The notes: generated from the letters alone by a model not told the origin. DNA of 64,000 nt from CAWKDG01 sp963848355 (GCA_963848355.1 CAWKDG010000001.1:248001-312000); one strand, 5' to 3'; positions 44,373 through 53,487 are shown, numbered from the stretch's first letter. Program-made: numbers and translations.

Positions 44373-45428
44373 GTGCGCGGCTCCACCGAATTCCGCTGGC
44401 GTCTGGCCGAGGACGACGGGGGTCAGCCGGCCCTCTTCGACGAGGAGGAGCTCGTCCACCGGCACGTGGGTATCGGTGCCTACCGCGGTCTCGAATTCCT
44501 CCACGTCCGGGCCAAGACGATCATCACGACCGTGCCCGCGGCCTCGCGGGTGCCGTTCCGGCACACCATCAACGCCTACCGGGGGTGCAGCCACGCCTGC
44601 ACCTACTGCTTCGCCCGGCCCACCCACGAATACCTGGGGCTCGGGATCGGGAAGGACTTCGAACGCACCCTCGTCGTCAAGATCAACGCCGTCGAGCGCG
44701 TCCGGGCCGAGGTGCGCTCGGCGCGTTGGAAGGGCGAGTGCATCGCCATGGGGACGAACACCGACCCCTACCAACGAGCGGAGGGGAAGTACCACCTCAC
44801 CGCCGGCATCATCGACGCTCTGGCCGAGGTGGGGAACCCGTTCTCGATCCTGACGAAGTCGACGCTCATCCTGCGCGACCTCGACCGGCTCACCGCCGCC
44901 GCCCGGCGCGCCGAGGTGCGGTGCAACTTCTCGATCGGAACGCTCGACCCCGACGTCTGGAAGATGACAGAGCCGGGCACGCCCCATCCCCGCCAACGTG
45001 TGGAGGCGGTGCGCCGCTTGAACGAGGCCGGCATACCGACCGGCGTCCTCATCGCACCGATCATCCCCGGCCTGTCGGATGCGCCGGCCCAGCTCGAAGA
45101 GGTGACCGCCGCTTGCCTCGACGCCGGCGCCGTGTCGGTGACGCCCCTGACGCTGCACCTGCGTCCCGGGGTCAAGGAGCACTTCCTCGCTGACCTGGGC
45201 AGCAAACGCCCCGAGCTGGCCGCTGCGCTCAGCCGCCGTTACCGCGGTGCCTATCTCCCGCGCCGCCAGCAGGACGACATCGTCGGACCGGTCGCCCAGG
45301 CGGTGGCCCGACTCCGTCCGGTTTCCCCGCCGCCGCGCCGATGGCACCCGGACACGAGAGAGACCGACGACACCGGGACAGAGGAACAACTCCGCTTCGG
45401 GGACACCGGTGACAACATGGCCCGGTGA
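44373..45428 (+). CDS. Rv2578c-like radical SAM protein (SplB-related)
   Basis: This 351-residue protein starts with GTG at 44373. The radical SAM cysteines Cys72, Cys76 and Cys79 lie in YRGCSHACTYCFARPTHEYL, which binds the [4Fe-4S] cluster. KGECIAMGTNTDPYQRAEGK and SILTKSTLILRDLDRL are conserved in the group related to spore photoproduct lyase. The actual substrate in non-spore formers is unknown; DNA damage repair is suggested by the family and by the SOS box upstream. The last bases overlap the start of the HAD gene (GTGA), so the two are translated together. Confidence 0.88.
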   Translation: MRGSTEFRWRLAEDDGGQPALFDEEELVHRHVGIGAYRGLEFLHVRAKTIITTVPAASRVPFRHTINAYRGCSHACTYCFARPTHEYLGLGIGKDFERTLVVKINAVERVRAEVRSARWKGECIAMGTNTDPYQRAEGKYHLTAGIIDALAEVGNPFSILTKSTLILRDLDRLTAAARRAEVRCNFSIGTLDPDVWKMTEPGTPHPRQRVEAVRRLNEAGIPTGVLIAPIIPGLSDAPAQLEEVTAACLDAGAVSVTPLTLHLRPGVKEHFLADLGSKRPELAAALSRRYRGAYLPRRQQDDIVGPVAQAVARLRPVSPPPRRWHPDTRETDDTGTEEQLRFGDTGDNMAR

Positions 45429-46204
45429 ACGACACGGGCGCGGGGACGTGGGTGATCGACCTCGACGGCGTGATCTGGTTGGCCCGGGAGCCGATCCCCG
45501 GTTCGGCCGAGGCCGTCGGCCGCCTGCGCGACGGCGGCGTCGGCGTCCTGTTCGCCACCAACAACGCGCTCCCGACCCTCGCTGAGCTCGTCGATCAGCT
45601 GTCGGCGGTGGGCATCGCCGCCGAGCCCGACGACCTGGTGACGTCGGCCCAGGCCGCCGCGTCGGTGCTGGCGGTCGGGTCCACGGCCGTGGTCTGCGCC
45701 GGCGGAGGCGTGCTCGAGGCCCTGGCCGACAGGGGAGTGACGGTCGTGCCCGAAGGTCCGGCCGACGCCGTGGTGGTGGGCCTCACGCGTGGCTTCGACT
45801 TCGACATGCTCGCCACCGCCGTGAGCGCCGTGCGGGGCGGGGCGCGGTTGGTGGGGACGAACGAGGACGCCACCTATCCCACCCCGGGGCGCCTGCTCCC
45901 CGGTGCCGGTGCGCTGTTGGCGGCCGTGGCCACCGCCGCCCAGACGACACCCGAGGTGGCGGGGAAGCCCCACGAGCCCATCGTCGCCCTCCTCGGGACC
46001 CGGGCGCCCGACGTGTCCCTGGTGGTGGGGGACCGGCCCTCGACCGACGGGATGCTCGCCCGCCGCCTGGGGGTCAAGTTCGCGCTGGTGCGGTCAGGGG
46101 TGACGGGGCCGGGCGATGCGACGGCAGAGGTCGAGCCCGACATCGACGCCGTCGATCTGGCCGCCGTGGTCGATCGGCACGGTGCCTTTCGGGGCGCCTC
46201 CTGA
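45425..46204 (+). CDS. HAD-superfamily phosphatase (NagD/PGP-like)
   Basis: This 259-residue protein starts with a GTG that overlaps the previous stop. The HAD motif I is VIDLDGVIWLAREPIPGSAE with Asp12 and Asp14, motif II is ATNNALPTLAEL, and GKPHEPIVALLG and VVGDRPSTDGMLARRLG are motifs III and IV with the magnesium-binding Asp. This NagD/phosphoglycolate-phosphatase type acts on small phosphate esters. As I recall, a similar HAD gene precedes tlyA in Mycobacterium (Rv1692), and tlyA follows here after the phasin-like gene. Confidence 0.88.
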   Translation: MNDTGAGTWVIDLDGVIWLAREPIPGSAEAVGRLRDGGVGVLFATNNALPTLAELVDQLSAVGIAAEPDDLVTSAQAAASVLAVGSTAVVCAGGGVLEALADRGVTVVPEGPADAVVVGLTRGFDFDMLATAVSAVRGGARLVGTNEDATYPTPGRLLPGAGALLAAVATAAQTTPEVAGKPHEPIVALLGTRAPDVSLVVGDRPSTDGMLARRLGVKFALVRSGVTGPGDATAEVEPDIDAVDLAAVVDRHGAFRGAS

Positions 46205-46265
46205 GGCCGGCCGGGTCTCGGGCGCGCCCTTGCCGCGCCGCGACGACGGTCGTAGCGTGGCCGGC

Positions 46266-46818
46266 ATGGCTCAAAACGACGGACTCCGGCGGTACCTCGA
46301 AGCAGGATTGGCGCTCACCCAGATCACCCGCGCCCGTGCCGAAGAACTGGTGCACGAATTGATCCAGGCCGGCGAGGTCGAGACGACCCGGGCCCAGGAC
46401 TGGGTGGAGGATCTCGTGAAGACGAGCCGCGATCGCTCCGACGTGCTGTTGTCGACGGTACGGGGCGAAGTCCGGTCCCAGCTGTCCGATCTCGGGATCA
46501 CCAACGTGGACGACCTGGCCCACCGCGTGGCCGAGCTGCTCGACCGGGCCGAGAGCAGCGGCACGGCGCGCCACCAGTCGTGGCCCGGGCCGTGGGCGCA
46601 CGGCGACGCGCAGTACGGCGCGCACCACCACGGCCAAGAAGGCACCGGCGCGCAAGGCGACGGCCAAGAAGTCGCCCTCCAAGAGCGCGCCGGCCAAGAA
46701 GGCGGCCGCCAGCGCCACCAAGGCCAAGAAGGCACCGGCGCGCAAGACGGCGGCCAAGAAGGCGACGGGGACGAAGGCGGCCGCCCGGTCCTCGACGGCG
46801 TCCAAGGCGCGCCGCTGA
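46266..46818 (+). pseudogene. Phasin-like protein with histone H1-like Lys/Ala tail, interrupted by a frameshift
   Basis: The ATG at 46266 begins a helical domain of about 98 residues, AQNDGLRRYLEAGLALTQIT to VAELLDRAES, typical of phasin-like/PHA-granule regulator proteins. The tail is read in the +1 frame: KKAPARKATAKKSPSKSAPA and KKAPARKTAAKKATGTKAAA, a Lys/Ala/Pro-rich tail as in PhaF and histone H1-like proteins. It ends with TGA at 46816-46818. In the original frame the tail region reads as Gln/Gly-rich noise and then enters tlyA. The shift lies between about 46540 and 46575 and fits one extra base. The tail would bind DNA. A sequencing error or a real mutation are both possible. Confidence 0.65.
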
Positions 46819-47676
46819 CTCGACGCTCCGTCCGCCGCCGGCTCGATCTGGAGTTGGTGCGGCGGGGACTGGTGCCGTCCACGCGCGCAGGCCCATGACG
46901 TCGTGTCCCGTGGGGCGGTTCTCGTGGGCGGTGCCGTGGCCGACAAGCCGGCGCGTCTGGTGGCCGAGAGCGACGCCATCGTCATCGATACCGAAGGCCG
47001 GCGATTCGTCTCGCGCGGTGGTGACAAGCTCGACGCTGCTCTGGAGCGCTTTCCCATCGTCGTCGCCGGGCGGCGGTGCCTCGACGCCGGTGCCTCGACC
47101 GGTGGGTTCACCGACTGCCTCCTCCAGCGCGGCGCGGCCCACGTGACGGCCGTCGACGTGGGCTACGGCCAGCTCCACCCCCGCATCCGCGACGACCGGC
47201 GTGTCGTCGTGCGCGAACGGACGAACATCCGCCACGTCGGGACCGGTGAACCCGGTCATGACGGCGCCGGTGACGGAGGTGGGGTCGACCGGTTCGAGCT
47301 CGTCGTGGCCGACCTGTCGTTCATCTCGCTCGTCACCGTCGTCCCCGTACTGGTGGCCGCCGCCGTCCCCGGCGCCGACCTCGTCCTTCTCGTCAAACCC
47401 CAATTCGAGGTGGGCCGCGCCGAGGTCAGCCGCGGGCGCGGCGTCGTGCGTGACCCGGCCCTGCGGCGGATGGCGCTCGACAAGGTCGCCTCCGCACTCG
47501 TGGGCGCCGCAGCGACCATCATGGGAGCCATGGCTTCACCCGTCCTCGGCCCCGCCGGCAATGCCGAGTACCTCCTGTGGGCCCAGACGGCCTCCGCCGA
47601 CGCGCCGGCACCGACCGGACCCGACGTCGCCGCCACCCTGGAGGCGGCCGTGGCCGACTCGCCGGACGGGGACTAG
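46815..47676 (+). pseudogene. tlyA: TlyA-type 16S/23S rRNA 2'-O-methyltransferase, interrupted by a frameshift
   Basis: The S4 RNA-binding start is seen as VRRRLDLELVRRGLVPSTR in the frame from about 46815. The rest, QAHDVVSRGAVLVGGAVADK and onward, is in the +1 frame. Removing one base around 46886 restores the family spacing (GL-x3-TR-QAH-x2-V). No ATG or GTG precedes the S4 segment, so a CTG at 46815 overlapping the phasin TGA is possible; a start after the break at 46903 would lack S4. FVSRGGDKLDAAL, CLDAGASTGGFTDCLLQRGA, VVADLSFISL and VLLVKPQFEVGR are catalytic-domain motifs. TlyA methylates 16S and 23S rRNA. The NAD kinase gene follows directly. Confidence 0.75.
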
Positions 47677-47680
47677 CCGA

Positions 47681-48526
47681 GTGGTCGCCGTCGCTTTCGT
47701 CGTGCACCCCGAACGGCCCGTCGCCGCCGAGTTGGCCGCACGGGCCGGCGCGTGGCTGACGGCCCGGGGCCATACCGTGACGAGCGTCGTCGATTCCGTC
47801 GACCACAAGGAGGGTCTGAACGGCGACGGCGTCGACCTGGCCGTGAGCCTGGGCGGTGACGGGACCATGCTGCGCACCGTGGCCATGGCCGCCGGGCGGG
47901 GCATCCCCGTGCTGGGGGTGAACCTGGGGCAGCTCGGGTACCTCACCGAGGTGGAGCCGCCGGCCCTCGAGAGAGCCCTCGAGCGCTTCGTCACCGGTGA
48001 CTACCAGGTCGAGGAGCGCATGACCCTCTCCGTCGAGATCGTGCGGGGCGGCGAACGACCCCCGTCCGACGCCGGGTCGCCGTATCTGGTGCTCAACGAG
48101 GCCGTCGTCGAGAAGACGGTGCCGGGCCACACCGTCCGACTGAGCGCCTCCATCGCCGGCCGTCCCTTCGTCACCTACCTGGCCGACGGGCTCCTGGTGT
48201 GCACCCCGACCGGTTCCACGGCCTACAACCTGTCGGCGCGGGGACCGATCCTGAGCCCACTGCTGCGCGCCATCGTCGTGACACCGATCTCCGCCCACAT
48301 GCTGTTCGACCGGACCTTCGTGCTCGAGCCGCGCCAATGGCTGCGCCTCGAAGTCGCCGGGCCCCGCCCGGGCATCCTCGTCGTCGACGGCGTGAGCGTG
48401 GCCCAGTTGGAGCCGGGCGACGCCGTCGAGTGCCGCGAGGGTCCGAAGAACGCCCGCCTGGTGTCGCTCGGCGATCGCGACTTCCACTCCATCCTGCGGT
48501 CCAGGTTCCACCTGGCCGACCGCTGA
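47681..48526 (+). CDS. nadK: NAD kinase
   Basis: The GTG at 47681 gives 281 residues. AVSLGGDGTMLRTVAMAAGR contains the GGDGT ATP/NAD-binding motif, VNLGQLGYLTEV and LADGLLVCTPTGSTAYNLSA are the NE/D and TPTGSTAY signatures, and VTPISAHMLFDRTFVL completes the domain. The enzyme phosphorylates NAD to NADP. The gene starts 4 bases after the tlyA stop. RecN follows 17 bases later. I recall the same order, tlyA-ppnK-recN, in Mycobacterium. Confidence 0.95.
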   Translation: MVAVAFVVHPERPVAAELAARAGAWLTARGHTVTSVVDSVDHKEGLNGDGVDLAVSLGGDGTMLRTVAMAAGRGIPVLGVNLGQLGYLTEVEPPALERALERFVTGDYQVEERMTLSVEIVRGGERPPSDAGSPYLVLNEAVVEKTVPGHTVRLSASIAGRPFVTYLADGLLVCTPTGSTAYNLSARGPILSPLLRAIVVTPISAHMLFDRTFVLEPRQWLRLEVAGPRPGILVVDGVSVAQLEPGDAVECREGPKNARLVSLGDRDFHSILRSRFHLADR

Positions 48527-48543
48527 ACGGCGCCGGGTCGACC

Positions 48544-50178
48544 ATGCTCGTCGAGCTCCGGGTGCGCGACCTCGGCGTGATCGAGGAGGTGACCCTCGAC
48601 CTGGCGCCGGGCATGACGGCACTGACAGGGGAGACGGGCGCCGGTAAGACCCTGCTGGTGGAGGCGCTCGAGCTGCTGGTGGGAGGCCGTGCCGATCCTG
48701 TGCTCGTCCGTCCCGGAGCCGACCAGGCCCTCGTCGAGGGACGTTTCGTCGTCGACGACGAGGAGGTGATCCTGGCCCGGGCCGTCGCCGTGAAGGGACG
48801 GTCGCGGGCGTGGATCGACGGGCGCATGGCACCGGTTTCGGCCCTGGCCGAGGTGGGGGCCCGCCTGGTGGACCTGCACGGACAGCACGCCCACCAGTCG
48901 CTCCTCGACCCGGCCGTGCAGCGCCGCTCCCTCGACGTGTTCTGTGCCGTCGACCTGGGACCGCTCGCTGACGCCCGGGCGGCACGGCGCTCTCTGATGG
49001 CCGAACTCGATGCCCTCGGCGGGGACGAGCGGGCCCGGGCGCGCGAGATCGATCTCCTGCGCCACCAGTTGTCGGAGATCGACGGGGCCGGCCTCGACGA
49101 TCCCGACGAGGACGGCGTGCTGGCGGCCGAGGAGGAGCGACTGGCCGAGGCCGACGCCCATCGCGCCGCCGCCAGTGTCGCCCTGGCCGCCCTCGATGCC
49201 GACGGCGACGGGCGCGGAGCGGCATCGGCCGCCGCCCCCGCCGGAGCGCTCGACCTGATCGGTACGGCCCACGGTGCCTTGGCCGGTCGCCCTCCGCTCG
49301 CCCCCCTGGCCGCCCGCCTGGCGGCCGTCCAGGCCGACGCGTCCGACATCGCCTCCGAGCTCCGGCAGGTGGTCGACACCTGGGAGGCCGACCCGCAGCG
49401 GCTGGCCGAGGTGCGGGCGCGCCGAAACCAACTCCACGACCTGTCGCGCAAGTACGGCGAGGGCGTCGCCGGTGTGCGCGCCTACGGCGAGGAGATCCGA
49501 CAACGCGTGGACGTCCTCGAGTCGGTGGAGGAACGCGCCGTCGCCCTCCAGGGCGACATCGCCGCCGCCGAGGCGCGCCTGGCGTCGGCCGAGGCGGCGG
49601 TGGGTGCGGCGCGCCGCCGAGGCGCGCCCGATCTCGGTGGTGCCGTCGAAGAGCGCCTGAGGACACTCGCCATGCCCCGGGCCCGTCTCGAGGTGACGGT
49701 GGGGGAGCGCGACCCGGGCGAGGACGTGGCCTTCCTCCTCGGTGCCAATCCCGGCGAGGCGGTACTGCCCCTGGCCAAGGTGGCGTCGGGGGGCGAGCTG
49801 GCCCGGGCCATGCTGGCTCTGCGACTGGTCCTCGTCGAGGCACCACCCACCATCGTCTTCGACGAGGTCGATGCCGGAATCGGCGGGGAAGCGGCGCTGG
49901 CCGTGGGACGCGCCCTGGCCGAGGTGGCCACGCGTCACCAGGTTCTCGTCGTTACCCATCTGGCCCAGGTGGCCGCCTACGCCGGACACCAGGTCGCCGT
50001 GCGCAAGAACGTCGCCGGCGAGCGCACCGTGGCCGGCGCCGTCACCCTCGACGCCGAGGGCCGTGTCGTCGAACTGGCCCGCATGCTGTCGGGCCAGCCC
50101 GGATCGCCCACCGCCCGCCGCCATGCCGAAGAGCTGTTGGCCCAGGCCGTGCCCGCCCGGGGGCGAAAACGTCGGTGA
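48544..50178 (+). CDS. recN: DNA repair ATPase RecN
   Basis: The ATG at 48544 gives 544 residues, close to the usual 550-590. The Walker A loop is GETGAGKT at residues 29-36, in TALTGETGAGKTLLVEALEL. Long Ala/Glu/Arg-rich coiled-coil segments fill residues 150-400. The ABC signature ASGGELARAMLALRLVLVEA and Walker B TIVFDEVDAGIGGEAALAVG are intact. RecN is an SMC-like protein recruited to double-strand breaks. No LexA box was found directly upstream of it. It follows the NAD kinase in one operon. Confidence 0.94.
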   Translation: MLVELRVRDLGVIEEVTLDLAPGMTALTGETGAGKTLLVEALELLVGGRADPVLVRPGADQALVEGRFVVDDEEVILARAVAVKGRSRAWIDGRMAPVSALAEVGARLVDLHGQHAHQSLLDPAVQRRSLDVFCAVDLGPLADARAARRSLMAELDALGGDERARAREIDLLRHQLSEIDGAGLDDPDEDGVLAAEEERLAEADAHRAAASVALAALDADGDGRGAASAAAPAGALDLIGTAHGALAGRPPLAPLAARLAAVQADASDIASELRQVVDTWEADPQRLAEVRARRNQLHDLSRKYGEGVAGVRAYGEEIRQRVDVLESVEERAVALQGDIAAAEARLASAEAAVGAARRRGAPDLGGAVEERLRTLAMPRARLEVTVGERDPGEDVAFLLGANPGEAVLPLAKVASGGELARAMLALRLVLVEAPPTIVFDEVDAGIGGEAALAVGRALAEVATRHQVLVVTHLAQVAAYAGHQVAVRKNVAGERTVAGAVTLDAEGRVVELARMLSGQPGSPTARRHAEELLAQAVPARGRKRR

Positions 50179-50239
50179 CCTTCCCCCTGCGGCCACCACC
50201 CGTCGTCTAGCGTAGAGGCGTGTCCTGCGGAACCCAGGC

Positions 50240-51904
50240 GTGACCAAGTACGTCTTCGTCACGGGCGGGGTGTCCTCGTCGCTCGGTAAGGGTCTCACCG
50301 CTTCCTCCCTCGGTCGCCTGCTCAAGTGCCGTGGCCTCGCTGTCACGATGATCAAGCTCGACCCGTACATCAACGTGGATCCGGGGACGATGAACCCCTT
50401 CGAGCACGGGGAGGTGTTCGTCACCGACGACGGCGGCGAGACGGACCTCGACCTCGGTCACTACGAGCGCTTCATCGACGAGAACCTGAGCCGACGGTCG
50501 AATGCCACCACCGGACAGATCTACCGCGACGTCATCGCCAAGGAACGACGCGGCGCCTATCTCGGCAAGACCGTCCAGGTCATCCCCCACGTCACCGACG
50601 AGATCAAAGAACGCATCCAGAAAGTGGCCACCGACGCCGTCGACGTCGTCATCGTCGAGGTGGGCGGCACCGTCGGCGACATCGAGATCCTGCCCTTCCT
50701 GGAAGCAATCCGTCAGTTCCGTCACGACGTCGGGCGCGACAACGTCTGCTACATGCACCTGACCCTCGTGCCCTATCTGGCCCCGTCGGGCGAGCAGAAG
50801 ACGAAGCCGACCCAGCACTCGGTCACCCAGATCCGTGGCTACGGGATCCAGCCCGACGTGATCGTGTGCCGCTCGGACCAACCCATCTCCGACCAGTTGA
50901 AGCGCAAGATCTCCCTGCTGTGCGACGTCCCCTTCGACGGCGTGATCTCGGCCGTCGACGCGCCGAGCATCTACGAGATCCCGCTCGCTCTGCACGAGGA
51001 GGGTCTCGACCGCGTCGTGTGCCGGACCCTGGCCATCGACGACGAGCTCCACCCCGTCGATCTCTCGGGATGGGAACGGGTGGCCGCCCTGGTCGAGACG
51101 GCGCGGCGCCCGGTCCGTATCGGGGTGGTGGGGAAGTACGTGAGCCTGCCCGACGCCTATCTGTCGGTCGTGGAAGCGCTGCGTCACGCCGGGTTCCATC
51201 ACGCGGCGAAGGTCGAGCTCACCTGGATCCATTCGGCCGAGCAGATGGACGACTGGCTGGCCGGGGACCGGCTCCAGCAGCTCGACGGCATCGTCATCCC
51301 CGGTGGGTTCGGCGAGCGCGGTACCGAAGGCAAGATCGCCGCCGCCCGCTTCGCCCGGGAGCACGACATCCCCTGTCTCGGGCTGTGCCTCGGACTCCAG
51401 GTCATGGTCATCGACGCCGCGCGTCACCTGGCCGGCCTCGACGGTGCCAACTCGACCGAGTTCGACACTGTCACCCCGGCCAACGTCATCGATCTCATGG
51501 ACGAGCAACACGAGATCGTCGACATGGGCGGGACCATGCGCCTCGGGTCCTACGTCGCCCAACTCGTTCCCGGATCCCAGGTGGCCGAGGCCTACGGCAC
51601 CACCGTGGTCTCCGAGCGCCACCGTCACCGCTACGAGGTGAACCCCAAGTTCCGTCCCACCCTCGAGGCCTGTGGGCTGCTGTGTTCGGGCGTCTCGCCC
51701 GACGGGCGGCTGGTGGAGTTCGTCGAGCTGCCCGGCCATCCCTTCTGGGTCGGCACCCAGGCGCACCCCGAGTTCAAGAGCCGGCCCGACCGACCCCACC
51801 CGCTCTTCCAGGCGCTGCTGGCCGCCGCCCTGGCCCGGGCCGAAGGTCGTCTTCCCCGCCTCATCGACATCGACGCCGACGTCGATGTCGGTGTCGTCTC
51901 CTGA
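50240..51904 (+). CDS. pyrG: CTP synthase
   Basis: This 554-residue protein starts with GTG at 50240. The amidoligase part begins TKYVFVTGGVSSSLGKGLTA (ATP loop) and has KLDPYINVDPGTMNPFEHGE. The C-terminal class I glutaminase shows IPGGFGERGTEGKIAAARFA, the nucleophile Cys in CLGLCLGLQVMVIDAARHLA, and HPEF near the C-terminus. It converts UTP, ATP and glutamine to CTP. The upstream gap of 61 bases may hold a promoter. The Nudix gene follows by 12 bases. Confidence 0.97.
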   Translation: MTKYVFVTGGVSSSLGKGLTASSLGRLLKCRGLAVTMIKLDPYINVDPGTMNPFEHGEVFVTDDGGETDLDLGHYERFIDENLSRRSNATTGQIYRDVIAKERRGAYLGKTVQVIPHVTDEIKERIQKVATDAVDVVIVEVGGTVGDIEILPFLEAIRQFRHDVGRDNVCYMHLTLVPYLAPSGEQKTKPTQHSVTQIRGYGIQPDVIVCRSDQPISDQLKRKISLLCDVPFDGVISAVDAPSIYEIPLALHEEGLDRVVCRTLAIDDELHPVDLSGWERVAALVETARRPVRIGVVGKYVSLPDAYLSVVEALRHAGFHHAAKVELTWIHSAEQMDDWLAGDRLQQLDGIVIPGGFGERGTEGKIAAARFAREHDIPCLGLCLGLQVMVIDAARHLAGLDGANSTEFDTVTPANVIDLMDEQHEIVDMGGTMRLGSYVAQLVPGSQVAEAYGTTVVSERHRHRYEVNPKFRPTLEACGLLCSGVSPDGRLVEFVELPGHPFWVGTQAHPEFKSRPDRPHPLFQALLAAALARAEGRLPRLIDIDADVDVGVVS

Positions 51905-51916
51905 CCCCTCGTCGAC

Positions 51917-52492
51917 GTGGCCGACGGACCGCCGGCGGCGGGCCGGTCGAAAGGGTTCCGCTTCCTGGGCGAGACCGTCCGCTTCCGCGGGTGGCGCATC
52001 GCCCTCACCGAGGCGCGCTTCGCCGCTCCTGACGGCACCGAGTTCACCCGCGATGTCGTGCGCCACCCCGGGGCCGTGGCCGTCGTGGCCGTGACCGACG
52101 GGGGAGAGGTCCTGCTCGTGCGCCAGTACCGGGGACCGGTCGACCGCGAGCTGCTCGAGATCCCCGCCGGGACGCGCGACGTCGACGGGGAGGAGCCGCA
52201 GGAGACGGCACGGCGCGAGTTGCTCGAGGAGGTCGGCGTCCACGCCCGCGAGATCCGGCTCCTCGCCACCATGCTCAACAGTCCCGGGTTCTGCGACGAA
52301 GAGACCTTTCTGTTCCTGGCCACCGGCCTCGAGCCCGGCACACCCCAGCGCGACGGTGTCGAAGAGGAGCACATGGAGGTCGTCACCGTCCCCCTGGCCG
52401 AGGTGGACGCCCGGGTGGCCGGAGGCGAGCTGGTCGACGGCCAGACCATCCTCGGTCTCCTGCTGGCGCGCCACGCGTTGGCCCGGGACTGA
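51917..52492 (+). CDS. Nudix hydrolase, ADP-ribose pyrophosphatase-like
   Basis: This 191-residue protein starts with GTG at 51917. The Nudix box is GTRDVDGEEPQETARRELLE followed by EVGV, matching G-x5-E-x7-REUxEExGU. The preceding VLLVRQYRGPVDRELLEIPA and the later LNSPGFCDEETFLFLATGLE are typical of ADP-ribose pyrophosphatases. These cleave ADP-ribose to AMP and ribose 5-phosphate. It lies between pyrG and xerD, as in many actinobacteria. Confidence 0.92.
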   Translation: MADGPPAAGRSKGFRFLGETVRFRGWRIALTEARFAAPDGTEFTRDVVRHPGAVAVVAVTDGGEVLLVRQYRGPVDRELLEIPAGTRDVDGEEPQETARRELLEEVGVHAREIRLLATMLNSPGFCDEETFLFLATGLEPGTPQRDGVEEEHMEVVTVPLAEVDARVAGGELVDGQTILGLLLARHALARD

Positions 52493-52503
52493 CGGAGACA
52501 GCG

Positions 52504-53466
52504 GTGTCGAGAACGCTGATCAGCCCGGCCGGTGCCGATCCGGTGACGCGGGCGGAGCTGAGCGCCAGCGCCGAGGAGTACCTGACGTGGCTGTCGGTGG
52601 AGAAGGGCCGGGCCCGGAACACCATCGTCTCGTACCGGCGCGACCTGGTCGGGTACGAGACGTTCCTGGCCTCACGAGGGCGCACGGTGGACGACGCCGA
52701 CCCGGCCGTGGTCGAGGACTACGTCGCCGCCCGGCGCGCCGCCGGCCTCCGCCCCCCGTCGGTGGCCCGGGCCCAGGCGGCGGTCCGTGGCCTGCACCGC
52801 TTCCGGCTCGAAGAGGGCTGGGCCACGTCGGACCCGACGACCGACATCCGCCCGCCCGGCCCGGCACGCCGACTCCCGAAGGCCCTGTCGGAGGAGGAGA
52901 CGTTGGCGCTGCTGGCGGCGGCGACCGGCGACGACCCGGCGGGACGGCGCGACCGGGCCATCCTCGAGGTCCTCTACGGCACGGGGATGCGGGTGTCGGA
53001 GCTCGCCGGCCTGTCGCTGTCCGACCTCGGGTCGGAGACCGGTCTCGTGCGGGTACTGGGGAAGGGATCGAAGGAACGCCTGGTCCCTCTCGGCCGTTGT
53101 GCGCAGGCCGCCCTCGACGAGTGGTTGGCGCCGGAGGGCCGCGCCCGGTGGGAGCCCCGCCGGTGGGCGCGGCGCGGCGACGCCGAGGCCGTCTTCCTGA
53201 ACGCCCGGGGCGGACGCCTCACCCGGCAGGGGATCTGGGGCGTCCTCAAGAAGAGGGCCCGGGCCGCCGGGCTCGAGGACCGCGTCCACCCCCACGTGCT
53301 GCGGCACTCCTGCGCCACCCACATGCTCGCCCACGGGGCCGACATCCGGGTCGTCCAGGAGCTCCTCGGGCACGTGTCGATCGCCACCACCCAGATCTAC
53401 ACGCGGGTGTCGATCGGGCACCTCCGCGACGCCTATGACCAGGCCCACCCGCGCGCCCGGCATTAG
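52504..53466 (+). CDS. xerD: Site-specific tyrosine recombinase XerD
   Basis: This 320-residue protein starts with GTG at 52504 after GGAGACAGC. The N-terminal SAM-like domain begins SASAEEYLTWLSVEKGRARN. Catalytic residues are the Arg in GTGMRVSELAGLSLSDLG, the Lys in GKGSKERLVP, the HxxR in HPHVLRHSCATHMLAHGADI, and the Tyr in LGHVSIATTQIYTRVSIGHL. The length and position after pyrG and the Nudix gene fit housekeeping XerD, which resolves chromosome dimers at dif, rather than a phage integrase. It is not linked to any mobile element. Confidence 0.94.
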   Translation: MSRTLISPAGADPVTRAELSASAEEYLTWLSVEKGRARNTIVSYRRDLVGYETFLASRGRTVDDADPAVVEDYVAARRAAGLRPPSVARAQAAVRGLHRFRLEEGWATSDPTTDIRPPGPARRLPKALSEEETLALLAAATGDDPAGRRDRAILEVLYGTGMRVSELAGLSLSDLGSETGLVRVLGKGSKERLVPLGRCAQAALDEWLAPEGRARWEPRRWARRGDAEAVFLNARGGRLTRQGIWGVLKKRARAAGLEDRVHPHVLRHSCATHMLAHGADIRVVQELLGHVSIATTQIYTRVSIGHLRDAYDQAHPRARH

Positions 53467-53487
53467 TCCAGGCAGTATCCTCAAGGC

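Noticed and set aside
47519..49846. A long open frame on the minus strand opposite nadK and recN
   Set aside because: The translation is Arg/Pro/Gly-rich with no domain, and it is antisense to two clear core genes. It is a by-product of high GC.
50207..52474. A 750-residue minus-strand frame opposite pyrG and the Nudix gene
   Set aside because: It reads as His/Asp/Gly-rich shadow sequence with no motif; pyrG is certain on the plus strand.
52504..53466. XerD as a phage or element integrase
   Set aside because: No attachment site, no excisionase or cargo genes, and the position in the core gene run fits housekeeping XerD.
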